From the NCBI GenBank assembly GCA_050246795.1, contig JBFWVJ010000001.1, positions 310,001 to 374,000 on the forward strand: DNA of 64,000 bases, written 5' to 3'. The number at the start of each line of letters is the position of its first letter. Positions within the stretch are counted from its first letter, which is position 1. Made by a program: the position numbers and the translations under genes. The stretch is from JBFWVJ01 sp050246795 (GTDB taxonomy: Bacteria; Patescibacteriota; Gracilibacteria; JAUYGZ01). Positions 43,479 to 50,824 of this stretch are shown here, one piece after another. The notes under the pieces are model-generated. The model did not search any database and was not told where the DNA came from. It saw only the letters and a program-made list of their open reading frames with translations.

Positions 43479-43512
43479 GGGGTAGGGAGTAGGTTGTAGG
43501 TGGTAGGTTGTA
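43479..43512. repeat. Array abutting the TraC-like start
   Basis: Outward: GGGGTAGGGAGTAGG then TTGTAGGTGG and TTGTAGGG. It fills the whole gap to the stop of the PrgI-like gene. Confidence 0.8.
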
Positions 43513-43519
43513 GGGTTGC

Positions 43520-44977
43520 TTAAGGGGATTTTGGGATTTTGATCACTTGGCCTTGTTTCAGTTGGTCGGCGGTGAAGGTTTCTTCGGATTGGAGCGGGTG
43601 GGGGGTGGGGGTGGGGTTAGTGGGGATAGTGGGATTTGGGGGTTCGGAAGGACTTGTGGGCTCAGTAGGACTTGTAGGCTCTTTGGGACTGATAGGCTCT
43701 TTAGGAGTTGTGGGTTCAGTAGGGCTTGTGGGAGGGGAGGCTTCGGGGATTGTTTGAGTAGTTTCGGGAGGAACGGGTGCTTTGAGTTCTAATTCTGGTT
43801 CTGGGGCTTCGAGTTCGAGTTCTTGTTCAGGGGCTTCGAGTTGGAGTTCGGGTTCGGGAGGTTCGATAGCTTGGGTAGCTTCGTTAGCCTCATTAGCTTC
43901 GTTAGCTTCATTAGGTTTGTTTGTTTTGGGGGGATTTTCTTGGAGCCAGCTGGGGACTGGAGGTTCGTTGGTTGGGGTAGTTTCAACGGGCTTTGTTGTT
44001 TCAACCGGTTTTATTTCTTGAGGTTTTTCGGTTTGAGTTGGGGGTTTTGCTTCGTGTATTTGTTGAACTTTTGGCTCTTCGGTTGCATTTTCTTTCAGCC
44101 AGCTTGGGACCGGTGGCTCGGGAGTAAGGACAGCTGGTTTTGTTTCTTTTGCTTCAGGGGCAGGGGACCTTGGAATTGGTTTCGATGCTGGTACAAGAGG
44201 TGTTGGAGTGCTTGAAACACTCGCTTCAGTGATTTCTGCTGCTTGTTTTCTTTTCCTTCGTTTCCGTCGACGTTTTCTCTTTTTTGGTTCTTCTGTCGGA
44301 GTGGCGGATGCTGTTTTGGGAATACTTTCAGCCGCTTGTGATACAACAGGCTTTCCTTCTGCTGGTGGTTCGACTTTTGGCAATTGGCTGATCGCTTTGA
44401 TCTTGTCTTCAGTGGTTTCTATTTTCGTCGGAGGTTCTGGTTTTTTCTGCGGTTCCTCTACAAATGATTTTTGCAGCAGGTCTTTGTCTGCCGCTTGATC
44501 GATTTTTTCTACTTCTGGTTCTTCTTCTGGTTTTTTCTTCAGGGTGTCGAGAACTTCGGTGATTTCGGAAATGTTCTGCATTTTTTCTTCTTTTTGCTGC
44601 TGGAGTTCATTGAGTTTTTTGTTCTTTTCATTGCTTTTCTTTTCTTCCGCCGTTACATAGGGTTCGTCGCTGACGACCCGGTCGCCGCCTTTCACCCAGA
44701 CTCGTTTCGATGGGGTAATGAAGCGCTCTATTAGGAGGGCTAGGAACTGATAAAAGGGCAGGTTAGCGATTCTTAAAAAGGCAAAGGCCAGGGTAATGGC
44801 CGCGATGATAATCACGGGAGGAAGCCAAAAAATCATCGGAAGCCCTTGGTTGTTGAGCGCAGCGTACACGCCGTATGAAATCGCGAATCCGATCACACAG
44901 ATGATGAGTTGGGGCAGGGTCAGGAAGGATACGATGCGGTCTGCCTGCTGGACGTCTTGGGGGACTTTGAATTGCAT
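43520..44977 (-). CDS. PrgI-family protein with a long repeat-rich tail
   Basis: 485 aa from ATG 44977. N-terminal PrgI domain (about 1-110): QFKVPQDVQQADRIVSFLT, two membrane helices (LIICVIGFAISYGVYAAL and VIIIAAITLAFAFLRIA), and the conserved LPFYQFLALLIERFITPSKRVW. The tail (about 120-485) is Pro/Glu/Lys-rich and probably disordered; it contains motifs PSWLKEN/PSWLQEN and in-frame arrays EAN (43868-43915) and TSPTEP-type (43640-43745). PrgI is a VirB3-like partner of the TraC/VirB4 protein next door. Upstream in-frame codons come from a dispersed element and are not counted. Confidence 0.82.
   Translation of the reverse strand: MQFKVPQDVQQADRIVSFLTLPQLIICVIGFAISYGVYAALNNQGLPMIFWLPPVIIIAAITLAFAFLRIANLPFYQFLALLIERFITPSKRVWVKGGDRVVSDEPYVTAEEKKSNEKNKKLNELQQQKEEKMQNISEITEVLDTLKKKPEEEPEVEKIDQAADKDLLQKSFVEEPQKKPEPPTKIETTEDKIKAISQLPKVEPPAEGKPVVSQAAESIPKTASATPTEEPKKRKRRRKRRKRKQAAEITEASVSSTPTPLVPASKPIPRSPAPEAKETKPAVLTPEPPVPSWLKENATEEPKVQQIHEAKPPTQTEKPQEIKPVETTKPVETTPTNEPPVPSWLQENPPKTNKPNEANEANEANEATQAIEPPEPELQLEAPEQELELEAPEPELELKAPVPPETTQTIPEASPPTSPTEPTTPKEPISPKEPTSPTEPTSPSEPPNPTIPTNPTPTPHPLQSEETFTADQLKQGQVIKIPKSP
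43640..43745. repeat. In-frame 9-bp tandem array in the PrgI-like gene (first)
   Basis: Plus-strand units GGACTTGTGGGCTCAGTA and TAGGCTCTTTGGGACT, translated as PTSPTEP/PISPKEP. It is the coding counterpart of the non-coding array at 32060-32165. Confidence 0.85.
43868..43915. repeat. In-frame 9-bp tandem array in the PrgI-like gene (second)
   Basis: Plus-strand units GTAGCTTCG, TTAGCCTCA, TTAGCTTCG, TTAGCTTCA, translated as NEANEANEANEA. It is the same unit as in nusG. Confidence 0.9.
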
Positions 44978-45055
44978 GAGGGGGAAGGGTACGGAGGGTT
45001 TGTACGGTACCCTTCGACGCTGCTCAGGGCAGGCTCCGGGTACGAAGGAGAAATT
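44978..45055. repeat. Array plus CCCTGAGC/GTCGAAGGG-type palindrome in the PrgI-like leader
   Basis: Outward from the start: GAGGGGGAAGGGTACGGAGG, then GTACGGTACCCTTCGACGC and TGCTCAGGGCAGGC. The second part belongs to a widely dispersed palindromic sequence that, when translated, gives ACPEQRRRV-type peptides in many genomes. Here it lies just outside the chosen start. Confidence 0.7.
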
Positions 45056-45126
45056 CAAAAGAAATTCATATAATTATAGCAAAAAAGGCTGGGTTTTTCC
45101 AGTGTCGAGATGACTTTTTGTGTTCT

Positions 45127-45423
45127 TTACTTCAGGAAGTTTGCGATGTCTTGGGCAATGTTTTTCAGGAGTTTTTTTTCTCGGTTTTGGATCGTTTCTT
45201 CCCCAAATTTGTCGTAAAAGATCTCAAGAAGTTTGTCGTAGATCGTTTTTTCGTCTGGTTTTTGTTCTAAAATAGGGAGTAATTCGAGAATTTCTAGGTC
45301 GTATTCGTTTTGAGGGGTGCTGATGCCGGGTTGAAAGTCGAGGGGGTCGTGTTTATTGAAAATACTTTCTACTTCGGGGTAGAGGTCGGGGTAGTGTTGT
45401 TGGAGTTCTTGGCCCAGGTTCAT
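45127..45423 (-). CDS. Hypothetical small acidic protein
   Basis: 98 aa from ATG 45423. Mostly helical and acidic: LGQELQQHYPDLYPEVESIF, then ILELLPILEQKPDEKTIYDKLLEIFYDKFGEETIQNREKKLLKNIAQ. No membrane segment and no recognised family. The in-frame upstream codons (to 45501) are array sequence, so the internal Met is preferred. It lies between the PrgI-like and phosphofructokinase genes on the same strand. Confidence 0.55.
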   Translation of the reverse strand: MNLGQELQQHYPDLYPEVESIFNKHDPLDFQPGISTPQNEYDLEILELLPILEQKPDEKTIYDKLLEIFYDKFGEETIQNREKKLLKNIAQDIANFLK

Positions 45424-45545
45424 GATGAGGGAGGGTTTGTACGGATTGTAGGAGAGGGGTGGATGATAAACGATAGACGATAAACAATGAACAATGAACA
45501 ATGAACAATGAACAATGAATAGAGTTTTTCTATCGTTTATTGTTT
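45424..45545. repeat. Array with GAACAATG units and an inverted copy
   Basis: Outward from the 98-aa gene start: GATGAGGGAGGG, TGTACGGATTGTAGG, then five GAACAATG units, then inverted CTATCGTTTATTGTTTAT, so the right half can fold back. It reaches the pfk stop region. Confidence 0.88.
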
Positions 45546-45556
45546 ATGGTCATTTT

Positions 45557-46705
45557 TTAGAATTTTTCGATGATGGGGAGGTCTCCGACGAGGGGGGTGA
45601 GGTAGGAGATTCCTGCTGGAGTGATGGTTTTTGTCTGAGGATCGAAGAATTCCGGTGGCATGTGGCGGGTTTTGCCGGCAATGTTTTCGAGGTCGCTGAT
45701 GCCGATGATGGCGGAATAAGGTTCATTGGAAGCACGGTTGATGGTAATGGAGCCTGAGCTTCGTTCTCCTTTCAGGAAGTGTTCGATGGCGGCTTGGCCG
45801 ACTGCTCGGGACTCTTGCGAGTCGATCGGGCTGGCGTCGGGGTAGGAGCGTTGGGTATAGCCGAAGGTGTCGCTGCGGACTCTGCTGGCGCCCATCTTCT
45901 TTTTCAGGTAATCGGTGAGGATATCTCCCAGTGGCAAACTGCTGAGCTGCACATTTCCGTGGGCGTCGACTTCCTTTTCTTGGACGAAGTGCGTGATGAT
46001 CGGATTTCCGTCTTTGTCCTGCACTCCTTCACTGATGCCAATGACGGCACGGCCGTGTTTTTCAAAGGTTTGCTTCACTTCTTGAGCGAATTCGTCGAGG
46101 TCGAAGGGGTGCTCGGGGATGTAGACTCGATGGGCGCCGCCAAGTGCTGCCGCGGCGGTCAAGAACCCCGCGTGGCGACCCATGATGATGCAGAGATGGA
46201 TCCCAGGGAGGGCGGCGTTGTCGCGTTCGATGCCCATGACGGCCTTGGCGACGAAGCGGGCGGCGGAGGGGAATCCCGGGGTGTGATCGTTTTCCATGAG
46301 GTCATTGTCGACAGTTTTGGGGATGTGGAAGCCTTTCATGTCATAATTGGCCTTCTTCGCGAAGTCGAGAACGATGCGGATGGTGTCAGACGAATCATTT
46401 CCTCCTATATAAAAGAAGCCGCGGATGTCGTGCTTCTTAAATATGTTCAAAATATTTGTACAATATTCATCATTCGGCTTGTCGCGTGTCGACCCTAATG
46501 CGCTTGCTGGCGTTTCGGCGATTCGATTTAATTTCTCGTCATCGATGTCGCTGAGGTTGAGGAAGTCTTCTTTGACGATGCCTTTGATGCCGTGCCGTGC
46601 GCCGAGCACTTCGAGTCCGTGTTTTTTGGCTTCGAGGACGGCTCCGATGAGGGATTGATTGATGACCGAAGTGGGGCCGCCGCCTTGGGCGATGAGGATG
46701 CGCAT
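45557..46705 (-). CDS. 6-phosphofructokinase, residues typical of the PPi-dependent type
   Basis: 382 aa from ATG 46705. Phosphofructokinase fold: MRILIAQGGGPTSVINQSL, then GGNDSSDTIR, the catalytic PKTVDND, and GRHAGFL. At the two positions that separate ATP from PPi enzymes the sequence has Asp (GGND, where ATP enzymes have GGDG) and Lys (PKTVDND, where ATP enzymes have GTIDND). This fits use of pyrophosphate to phosphorylate fructose-6-phosphate, reversible in glycolysis, although some enzymes with these residues use ATP. Nearest metabolic neighbour is the GAPDH-like gene. The upstream in-frame codons to 46759 are less likely. Confidence 0.88.
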   Translation of the reverse strand: MRILIAQGGGPTSVINQSLIGAVLEAKKHGLEVLGARHGIKGIVKEDFLNLSDIDDEKLNRIAETPASALGSTRDKPNDEYCTNILNIFKKHDIRGFFYIGGNDSSDTIRIVLDFAKKANYDMKGFHIPKTVDNDLMENDHTPGFPSAARFVAKAVMGIERDNAALPGIHLCIIMGRHAGFLTAAAALGGAHRVYIPEHPFDLDEFAQEVKQTFEKHGRAVIGISEGVQDKDGNPIITHFVQEKEVDAHGNVQLSSLPLGDILTDYLKKKMGASRVRSDTFGYTQRSYPDASPIDSQESRAVGQAAIEHFLKGERSSGSITINRASNEPYSAIIGISDLENIAGKTRHMPPEFFDPQTKTITPAGISYLTPLVGDLPIIEKF

Positions 46706-46788
46706 GGTGTTCGTAAAGAAGGTGTCTTTTTTATACAGGGAAAAAATACTTTTTTCCATTCCGATGAAATATGGGTAAGAACGCTGCG

Positions 46789-46949
46789 CGGTGTTTACCC
46801 CCTAGCCCCCTTAAAAGGGGGAAGATACTCACGGGAGTATCCTCCATTTAAAGATGCGCTCCGCTTCTCTATTCTTTTCCAGAAGCGGAGCGCGTTTGTT
46901 TTGGCCCGTTGGGGCCATGGCGCGAAAGCGCAAGAGGGGTAAACACCGC
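46789..46949. repeat. Nested multi-hairpin element with terminal inverted repeats
   Basis: GCGGTGTTTACCCC (46789-46802) and its exact reverse complement GGGGTAAACACCGC (46936-46949) bound 161 bp. Inside lie five stems in a row: CCCCCTTAAAAGGGGG (46807-46822), GATACTC-ACGG-GAGTATC, GCGCTCCGCTTCT / AGAAGCGGAGCGC, GGCC-CGTTG-GGGCC and GCGCGAAAGCGC. The size and form recall a MITE- or REPIN-like unit or a structured RNA. Target-site duplications were not recognised. Confidence 0.85.
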
Positions 46950-47004
46950 TTCACATCAATTCTTGCCCTTGCTAACCTGAACTCAGCAAAATACAGTGGA
47001 AGTC

Positions 47005-47041
47005 CATTCTTCCCAATCGTCCCCTAATTCCCAATCGTCCT
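47005..47041. repeat. Array abutting the holB start
   Basis: CCCAATCGTCCCCTAATTC, CCAATCGTCCT, directly before ATG 47042. Reverse complement of the pepA leader array at 6386-6437. Confidence 0.75.
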
Positions 47042-47935
47042 ATGTTTCCCAATCTCATCGGACATGATCGAGTGAAGAAGCAATTGCAACGCGATGTCGA
47101 ATCTCGCCAGCCTCATCATGCTTACCTTTTTTCCGGGCCGGAGCATGTGGGGAAGATGAGTTTGCTGCGTGAATTGATGAGCCAGCTTCGGGATGGTAAG
47201 GCTGCTGAAGGAAATGCTCTGTTGCAGCAGCAGTTGGAGGCTGGACAGGGTCCAGGTTTGATCAGTTTTCTCGACCACGGTGAATCGTTAAAAGTGGAAC
47301 AGATTCGTACCATTGCTGACGCGGTGTCGAAGAGGACCGCTCAAGATCAGTTTTCTTTTTGTGTGATCGAACACCTCGAGCGGATGACGAGGTCGGCAGC
47401 CAATGCGTTCTTGAAAATGCTGGAAGAGCCTTCGGAACGGTTCATATTCTTGATGACTACCCGGAGAGAGAAGAAGTTGCTTCCGACGGTGCTTTCGCGA
47501 GTGCAACTGTTTCGCTGCTCGGTGCTGCCTGAAAAACAGGTCCGAGAGTTTGTCGAGCAGCAGGTGGAAAATGCGGTATTGGCTCAAGAATTGATGGAGC
47601 TTTCGATGGGACGGATCGGGATGGCGGTATCGATGATGCGGGATAAAGAGGTGCTTGAACGCATGCGAAACCTCTCTGATCGGGCCAGGGTCCTTTTGGA
47701 TCACGATGTGACGGAGCGCTTTCGGTTGGCGGAGCACTTGACGCAAAAGGATGCTGACCCACAGGAGATTTTTCAGTTTCTTCTCTTTCTCGCGCAAAAA
47801 CTGCAGCGGGAAGGAATGGAACGGTGGATTCCTCAGCTGGATCGGATTCAGAAACTCAATCGACTCTTTCAGGATACGCAGGTGAACAAGCGGATGTTCT
47901 TGGAGGAGTTGTTTTTGTCTTTGGATAGACGATAG
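47042..47935 (+). CDS. holB: DNA polymerase III subunit delta'
   Basis: 297 aa. AAA+ clamp-loader fold: IGHDRVKKQLQRDVE, a degenerate Walker A (SGPEHVGKMSLL at about 31-42), FCVIEHLERMTRSAANAFLKMLEEP (the delta' Walker B/sensor region) and SRVQLFR near 160-166 instead of the SRC motif. As in delta' generally, ATPase motifs are imperfect. No zinc module is visible. It belongs to the replicative clamp loader. The C-terminal end runs into the repeat-like sequence GATAGACGATAG, so the stop is array derived. Confidence 0.88.
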   Translation: MFPNLIGHDRVKKQLQRDVESRQPHHAYLFSGPEHVGKMSLLRELMSQLRDGKAAEGNALLQQQLEAGQGPGLISFLDHGESLKVEQIRTIADAVSKRTAQDQFSFCVIEHLERMTRSAANAFLKMLEEPSERFIFLMTTRREKKLLPTVLSRVQLFRCSVLPEKQVREFVEQQVENAVLAQELMELSMGRIGMAVSMMRDKEVLERMRNLSDRARVLLDHDVTERFRLAEHLTQKDADPQEIFQFLLFLAQKLQREGMERWIPQLDRIQKLNRLFQDTQVNKRMFLEELFLSLDRR

Positions 47936-47965
47936 ACAATGGACGATGGACAATGGACTATTTCT
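47930..47965. repeat. Array at the holB stop
   Basis: TGGATAGACGATAGACAATGG, GACGATGGACAATGGAC. It starts before the TAG stop, so the last codons of holB are part of the array. Confidence 0.8.
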
Positions 47966-48017
47966 CATTTACCGAGTGGCGTCATTTCTATAGAATGACA
48001 GTTGAAATTTTCTCTTT

Positions 48018-48758
48018 ATGTTTCTTCTTTCCACCGACAGTTTGCGAGGCTACGGACTCAATCGGATCTTTCAAATGGCGAAGGATTCTGGCTTTGAAGG
48101 TGTCGAGGTGGCTTTGGATCTTCGACAGTTTGACACCCAAAACGCGGAGTACTTGAATGAACTGCAGAAGCAATACAGTCTGCCTATTCGAGTTATTCGC
48201 ACTTTCCCCAATAGTACGATCAAGCAGACTGAATTGGCGATCAGTATCGCGGACGCGGTGGATGCCAAAGTCGTTGTTATTGAACCTCCGCGCTTGTTTG
48301 ATTTTAAGTATAAAGATTGGATCAAAAAGCAGGTTCCATTGCTTCGGAAGAAATATCAGCTGAGTATTGCCCTCAAGAATGGCCCCTCTGAATACTTGTG
48401 GGGGATTTTGCCGGGCAGGGCCATGAACAATATTCCTGATCTTCAAAACTTTAAGGAAGTGTGTCTCGACGTGTCCAATTTGTACGGAATGAAACTGGAT
48501 TTGATGCGGGCTTACGATGTGATGAAGTCTTATTTATCCCATGTGCATCTTTCGAATGTGTACCGGGGGATCGATCATAGCTTGTTGGATGAAGGCATCA
48601 TGCCCCTGGAGAGTTTTTTGACTAAGTTAAAAAGAGATGAATATGACAAGGATATTTCTTTGGTTGTTCGTCCAAAGTCTATCTCGGCTGGTGATGACAA
48701 GGCAGTGATGAAGAATTTGCAGAGGGCGCGGAAGTTTTATGATAAATATATGGTGTAG
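48018..48758 (+). CDS. Sugar phosphate isomerase/epimerase-like TIM-barrel protein
   Basis: 246 aa. Xylose-isomerase-like TIM barrel pattern: GLNRIFQMAKDSGFEGVEVALDL, KVVVIEPPRLFDFKY, ISIAL-type strand IALKNGPSEYL, and SYLSHVHLSNVYRG near 170-183. The histidine and acidic residues needed for metal binding are only partly visible, so the reaction is unclear (isomerase, epimerase or inactive). It follows holB by 80 bp. Confidence 0.65.
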   Translation: MFLLSTDSLRGYGLNRIFQMAKDSGFEGVEVALDLRQFDTQNAEYLNELQKQYSLPIRVIRTFPNSTIKQTELAISIADAVDAKVVVIEPPRLFDFKYKDWIKKQVPLLRKKYQLSIALKNGPSEYLWGILPGRAMNNIPDLQNFKEVCLDVSNLYGMKLDLMRAYDVMKSYLSHVHLSNVYRGIDHSLLDEGIMPLESFLTKLKRDEYDKDISLVVRPKSISAGDDKAVMKNLQRARKFYDKYMV

Positions 48759-48828
48759 GGGAAGGGACTTAAGGGTCTTAAGGGTCTTAAGGGTTTTAAG
48801 GGGTTTAAGGGGTTTAAGGGCTAAGGGT
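48759..48828. repeat. G-headed array after the TIM-barrel gene
   Basis: Directly after TAG: GGGAAGGGACTTAAGGG, then units of TCTTAAGGG and TTTAAGGGG. Same units as outside the PBP start at 10775. Confidence 0.92.
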
Positions 48829-48907
48829 TTTTTTGTGTGAATGTATGTTTTGTCCAGTGAATTTATCCATTCGGCTTCTGGGGTGAGTTTATGGACAATA
48901 CTCTTTT
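48829..48907. other. Gap between array and rny promoter
   Basis: About 80 bp; nothing recognised beyond a T-rich stretch. Confidence 0.4.
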
Positions 48908-48935
48908 TTGACCCTGTCAAATTCTTTGTTATACT
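48908..48935 (+). promoter_or_regulatory. Promoter of rny and its leader RNA
   Basis: TTGACC (48908-48913), 16-nt spacer, TATACT (48930-48935). Start of transcription near 48942, about 245 nt before the rny ATG. Confidence 0.7.
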
Positions 48936-48941
48936 GGGTTG

Positions 48942-49175
48942 GCTTTCATGTATCTAAGACTTTAGACCATAAGCTGTCTTCTTTCTTGAAGAGAGAATTG
49001 ACGCAGGAATAAGCACGCAATCCACTGTTGAAATGAATCGATTTGAACCGAATCTCCTTGTCGCTCTGAACCAAAGAAATACGAAATTTCTTCGATAAAA
49101 CACTCGGTTTTGTAGAATGCTGTCTTGCCCAATTCAACCTCATGTAAGAAAGAAGATTTCCTTCTTACTTTTTTA
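48942..49175 (+). ncRNA. Structured leader RNA of rny with an internal terminator
   Basis: About 230 nt between promoter and rny. It contains a possible 21-codon leader peptide (ATG 49033: MNRFEPNLLVALNQRNTKFL), hairpins AAGAAAT-ACGA-AATTTCTT and AAAAC-ACTCG-GTTTT, and at the end GTAAGAA (49144-49150) pairing with TTCTTAC (49162-49168) followed by a T-rich run. The last hairpin looks like a terminator placed 12-20 nt before the start codon, so read-through into rny may be controlled. RNase autoregulation through a leader is known for RNase E; for RNase Y this is inference. Confidence 0.5.
49144..49175 (+). terminator. Terminator-like hairpin just upstream of the rny start
   Basis: GTAAGAA / TTCTTAC stem with an 11-nt loop, then TTTTTTATTTTTG. 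It lies 12 nt before ATG 49187 and could act as an attenuator. Confidence 0.65.
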
Positions 49176-49186
49176 TTTTTGTTTCC

Positions 49187-50728
49187 ATGGACACCTTACT
49201 TGCCGTTTTGGGAGGAGCGGTGGCCTCGGGATTGCTGGTGTATTTCGTGATAAAACCAAAGCTCGACAACCAGGCTGCGGAGATCGAACGAAAGAACCAT
49301 GAAGCCCTCGAGAAAGCCAAGCTCAAGTCTCAAGAAATTGTTTTAGAAGCTGAAAAACGTGCCGTTCAGACGGACGAAAAGGCTGCGAAAAAGTTGGCGA
49401 AAGCCGCTGAAGATGAAAAGGAGATGCGCGTCCGGATGGAGAAACTGGAAGAGCGATTGTCCCAAAAAGAACAGAACATCGACAAGAAACATGATGACCT
49501 GGAAAAACGATCAGAAACGCTTCGTGAAAAGGAATCGATGGTTGAAAAAACCCAGCAAGAGCTGGAACAAATGAAAGGACTAGAGCTGAAGAAGCTCGAG
49601 GAAGTTTCGAAGCTCAATCAAGAGCAGGCCAAGGAAGAATTGTTTAAACGGGTGGAAGAAATCGCCCAGGCTGATATCAAGAAAAAAATCATTCAAGAAG
49701 AAGAAAAGGCCAAAGAAATGGCGAGTGAAAAGGCCCGATGGGTCATTACCCAGGCCATCCAGAAGTACGCTGCTGAAGTGAGTGCGGACTCCACGGCGAC
49801 GGTGGTGACACTTCCAAGTGATGAAATGAAAGGTCGTATCATCGGAAAAGAAGGACGAAATATCAATGCCTTTGAACACCTCACCGGGGTGGATGTGATC
49901 GTCGATGACACACCCAATTCGATTATTATTTCCGGGTTCGATCTCCTGCGGCGATATGTGGCGAAGCAAACTTTGGAACGACTCGTGGAGGATGGACGTA
50001 TCCATCCGGCCCGCATCGAGGAAATGCTGGAAAAAGTGAAGGATGAAGTCTCAGAAATGATCAAAACACTTGGAGAAAAAGCGGTCCTTGAAATCGGTGT
50101 CCCAAACCTCCATCCGAACTTGATCAAGCTCATTGGGCGTCTCCGTTTCCGAACGTCTTATGGTCAGAATGTGCTGAAGCACTCTTTGGAAGTGGGGTTT
50201 ATCGCCTCTTCCATTGCTGCTGAGATAGGAGCCGATGTCGAAATCGCTAAAGTTGCTGGATTCCTGCATGATATCGGGAAAGCTGTTGACCACGAAATAG
50301 AAGGAAACCATGCGTTGATCGGAAAAGATATTCTCGAAAAATTCGGGATGGATCCACGCATTTGTCAGGCGGTGGGAGCCCACCACGAAGATATCCCTCC
50401 GGTAAATATTGAGGACTTCATCGTGATGGCAGCAGATGCCATTTCATCCGCACGTCCAGGTGCTCGTCGTGAAAACGCTGAGGCCTTCGTGAAACGTATG
50501 AAGCAACTCGAAGAAATCGCCAACACGAAAACGGGAGTGAAGAGGTCGTATGCCATCCAGGCAGGACGTGAAGTCCGTGTCTTCGTCGAGCCAGAAAAGG
50601 TTTCTGATATCCAGATGATGGAGCTGTCTCGGGATATTGCCAAGGAATACGAAAAGAATCTGGATTATCCGGGGCAGATTAAGGTGCATGTGATACGAGA
50701 AACACGTGCTGTAGAATACGCTAAATAA
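49187..50728 (+). CDS. rny: Ribonuclease Y
   Basis: 513 aa, standard length. N-terminal membrane anchor (TLLAVLGGAVASGLLVYFVI, about 3-22) is followed by a long coiled coil (about 25-195). The KH domain has GRIIGKEGRNINAFEHLTG (about 210-228). The HD domain has HSLEVGFIASSIA and GFLHDIGKAVDHE near residues 356-368, with the metal-binding His-Asp pair. It starts mRNA decay by endonucleolytic cuts at the membrane. The open frame begins exactly at the anchor, so the start is firm. Long leader RNA upstream. Confidence 0.97.
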   Translation: MDTLLAVLGGAVASGLLVYFVIKPKLDNQAAEIERKNHEALEKAKLKSQEIVLEAEKRAVQTDEKAAKKLAKAAEDEKEMRVRMEKLEERLSQKEQNIDKKHDDLEKRSETLREKESMVEKTQQELEQMKGLELKKLEEVSKLNQEQAKEELFKRVEEIAQADIKKKIIQEEEKAKEMASEKARWVITQAIQKYAAEVSADSTATVVTLPSDEMKGRIIGKEGRNINAFEHLTGVDVIVDDTPNSIIISGFDLLRRYVAKQTLERLVEDGRIHPARIEEMLEKVKDEVSEMIKTLGEKAVLEIGVPNLHPNLIKLIGRLRFRTSYGQNVLKHSLEVGFIASSIAAEIGADVEIAKVAGFLHDIGKAVDHEIEGNHALIGKDILEKFGMDPRICQAVGAHHEDIPPVNIEDFIVMAADAISSARPGARRENAEAFVKRMKQLEEIANTKTGVKRSYAIQAGREVRVFVEPEKVSDIQMMELSRDIAKEYEKNLDYPGQIKVHVIRETRAVEYAK

Positions 50729-50824
50729 AGGGTACGGACGGTACGAAGGGTACGGAAGGTACGAAGGATAGAATTCACTCCTCCGTCCCTCCGTACCGTC
50801 CAAGTCCTCCCAACCCTTCCCCTC
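50729..50824. repeat. Convergent inverted arrays between rny and tatD
   Basis: From the rny stop: AGGGTACGGACGGTACGAAGG and another GGTACGGAAGG. Then inverted units CTCCGTCCCTCCGTACCGTCC and CAACCCTTCCCCTC up to the tatD ATG. The two halves face outward from their genes and pair to a long hairpin. They could act as a terminator or stability hairpin. Confidence 0.9.

Larger units (their letters stand above)
46706..47041. other. Divergent intergenic region of pfk and holB
   Basis: 336 bp holding a small palindrome (GGAAAAAATACTTTTTTCC, about 46740-46758), the nested hairpin element (46789-46949), and a CCAATCGTCC array at 47005-47041. No other gene. Promoters for both genes must lie here, but no clear boxes were found. 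Confidence 0.75.
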
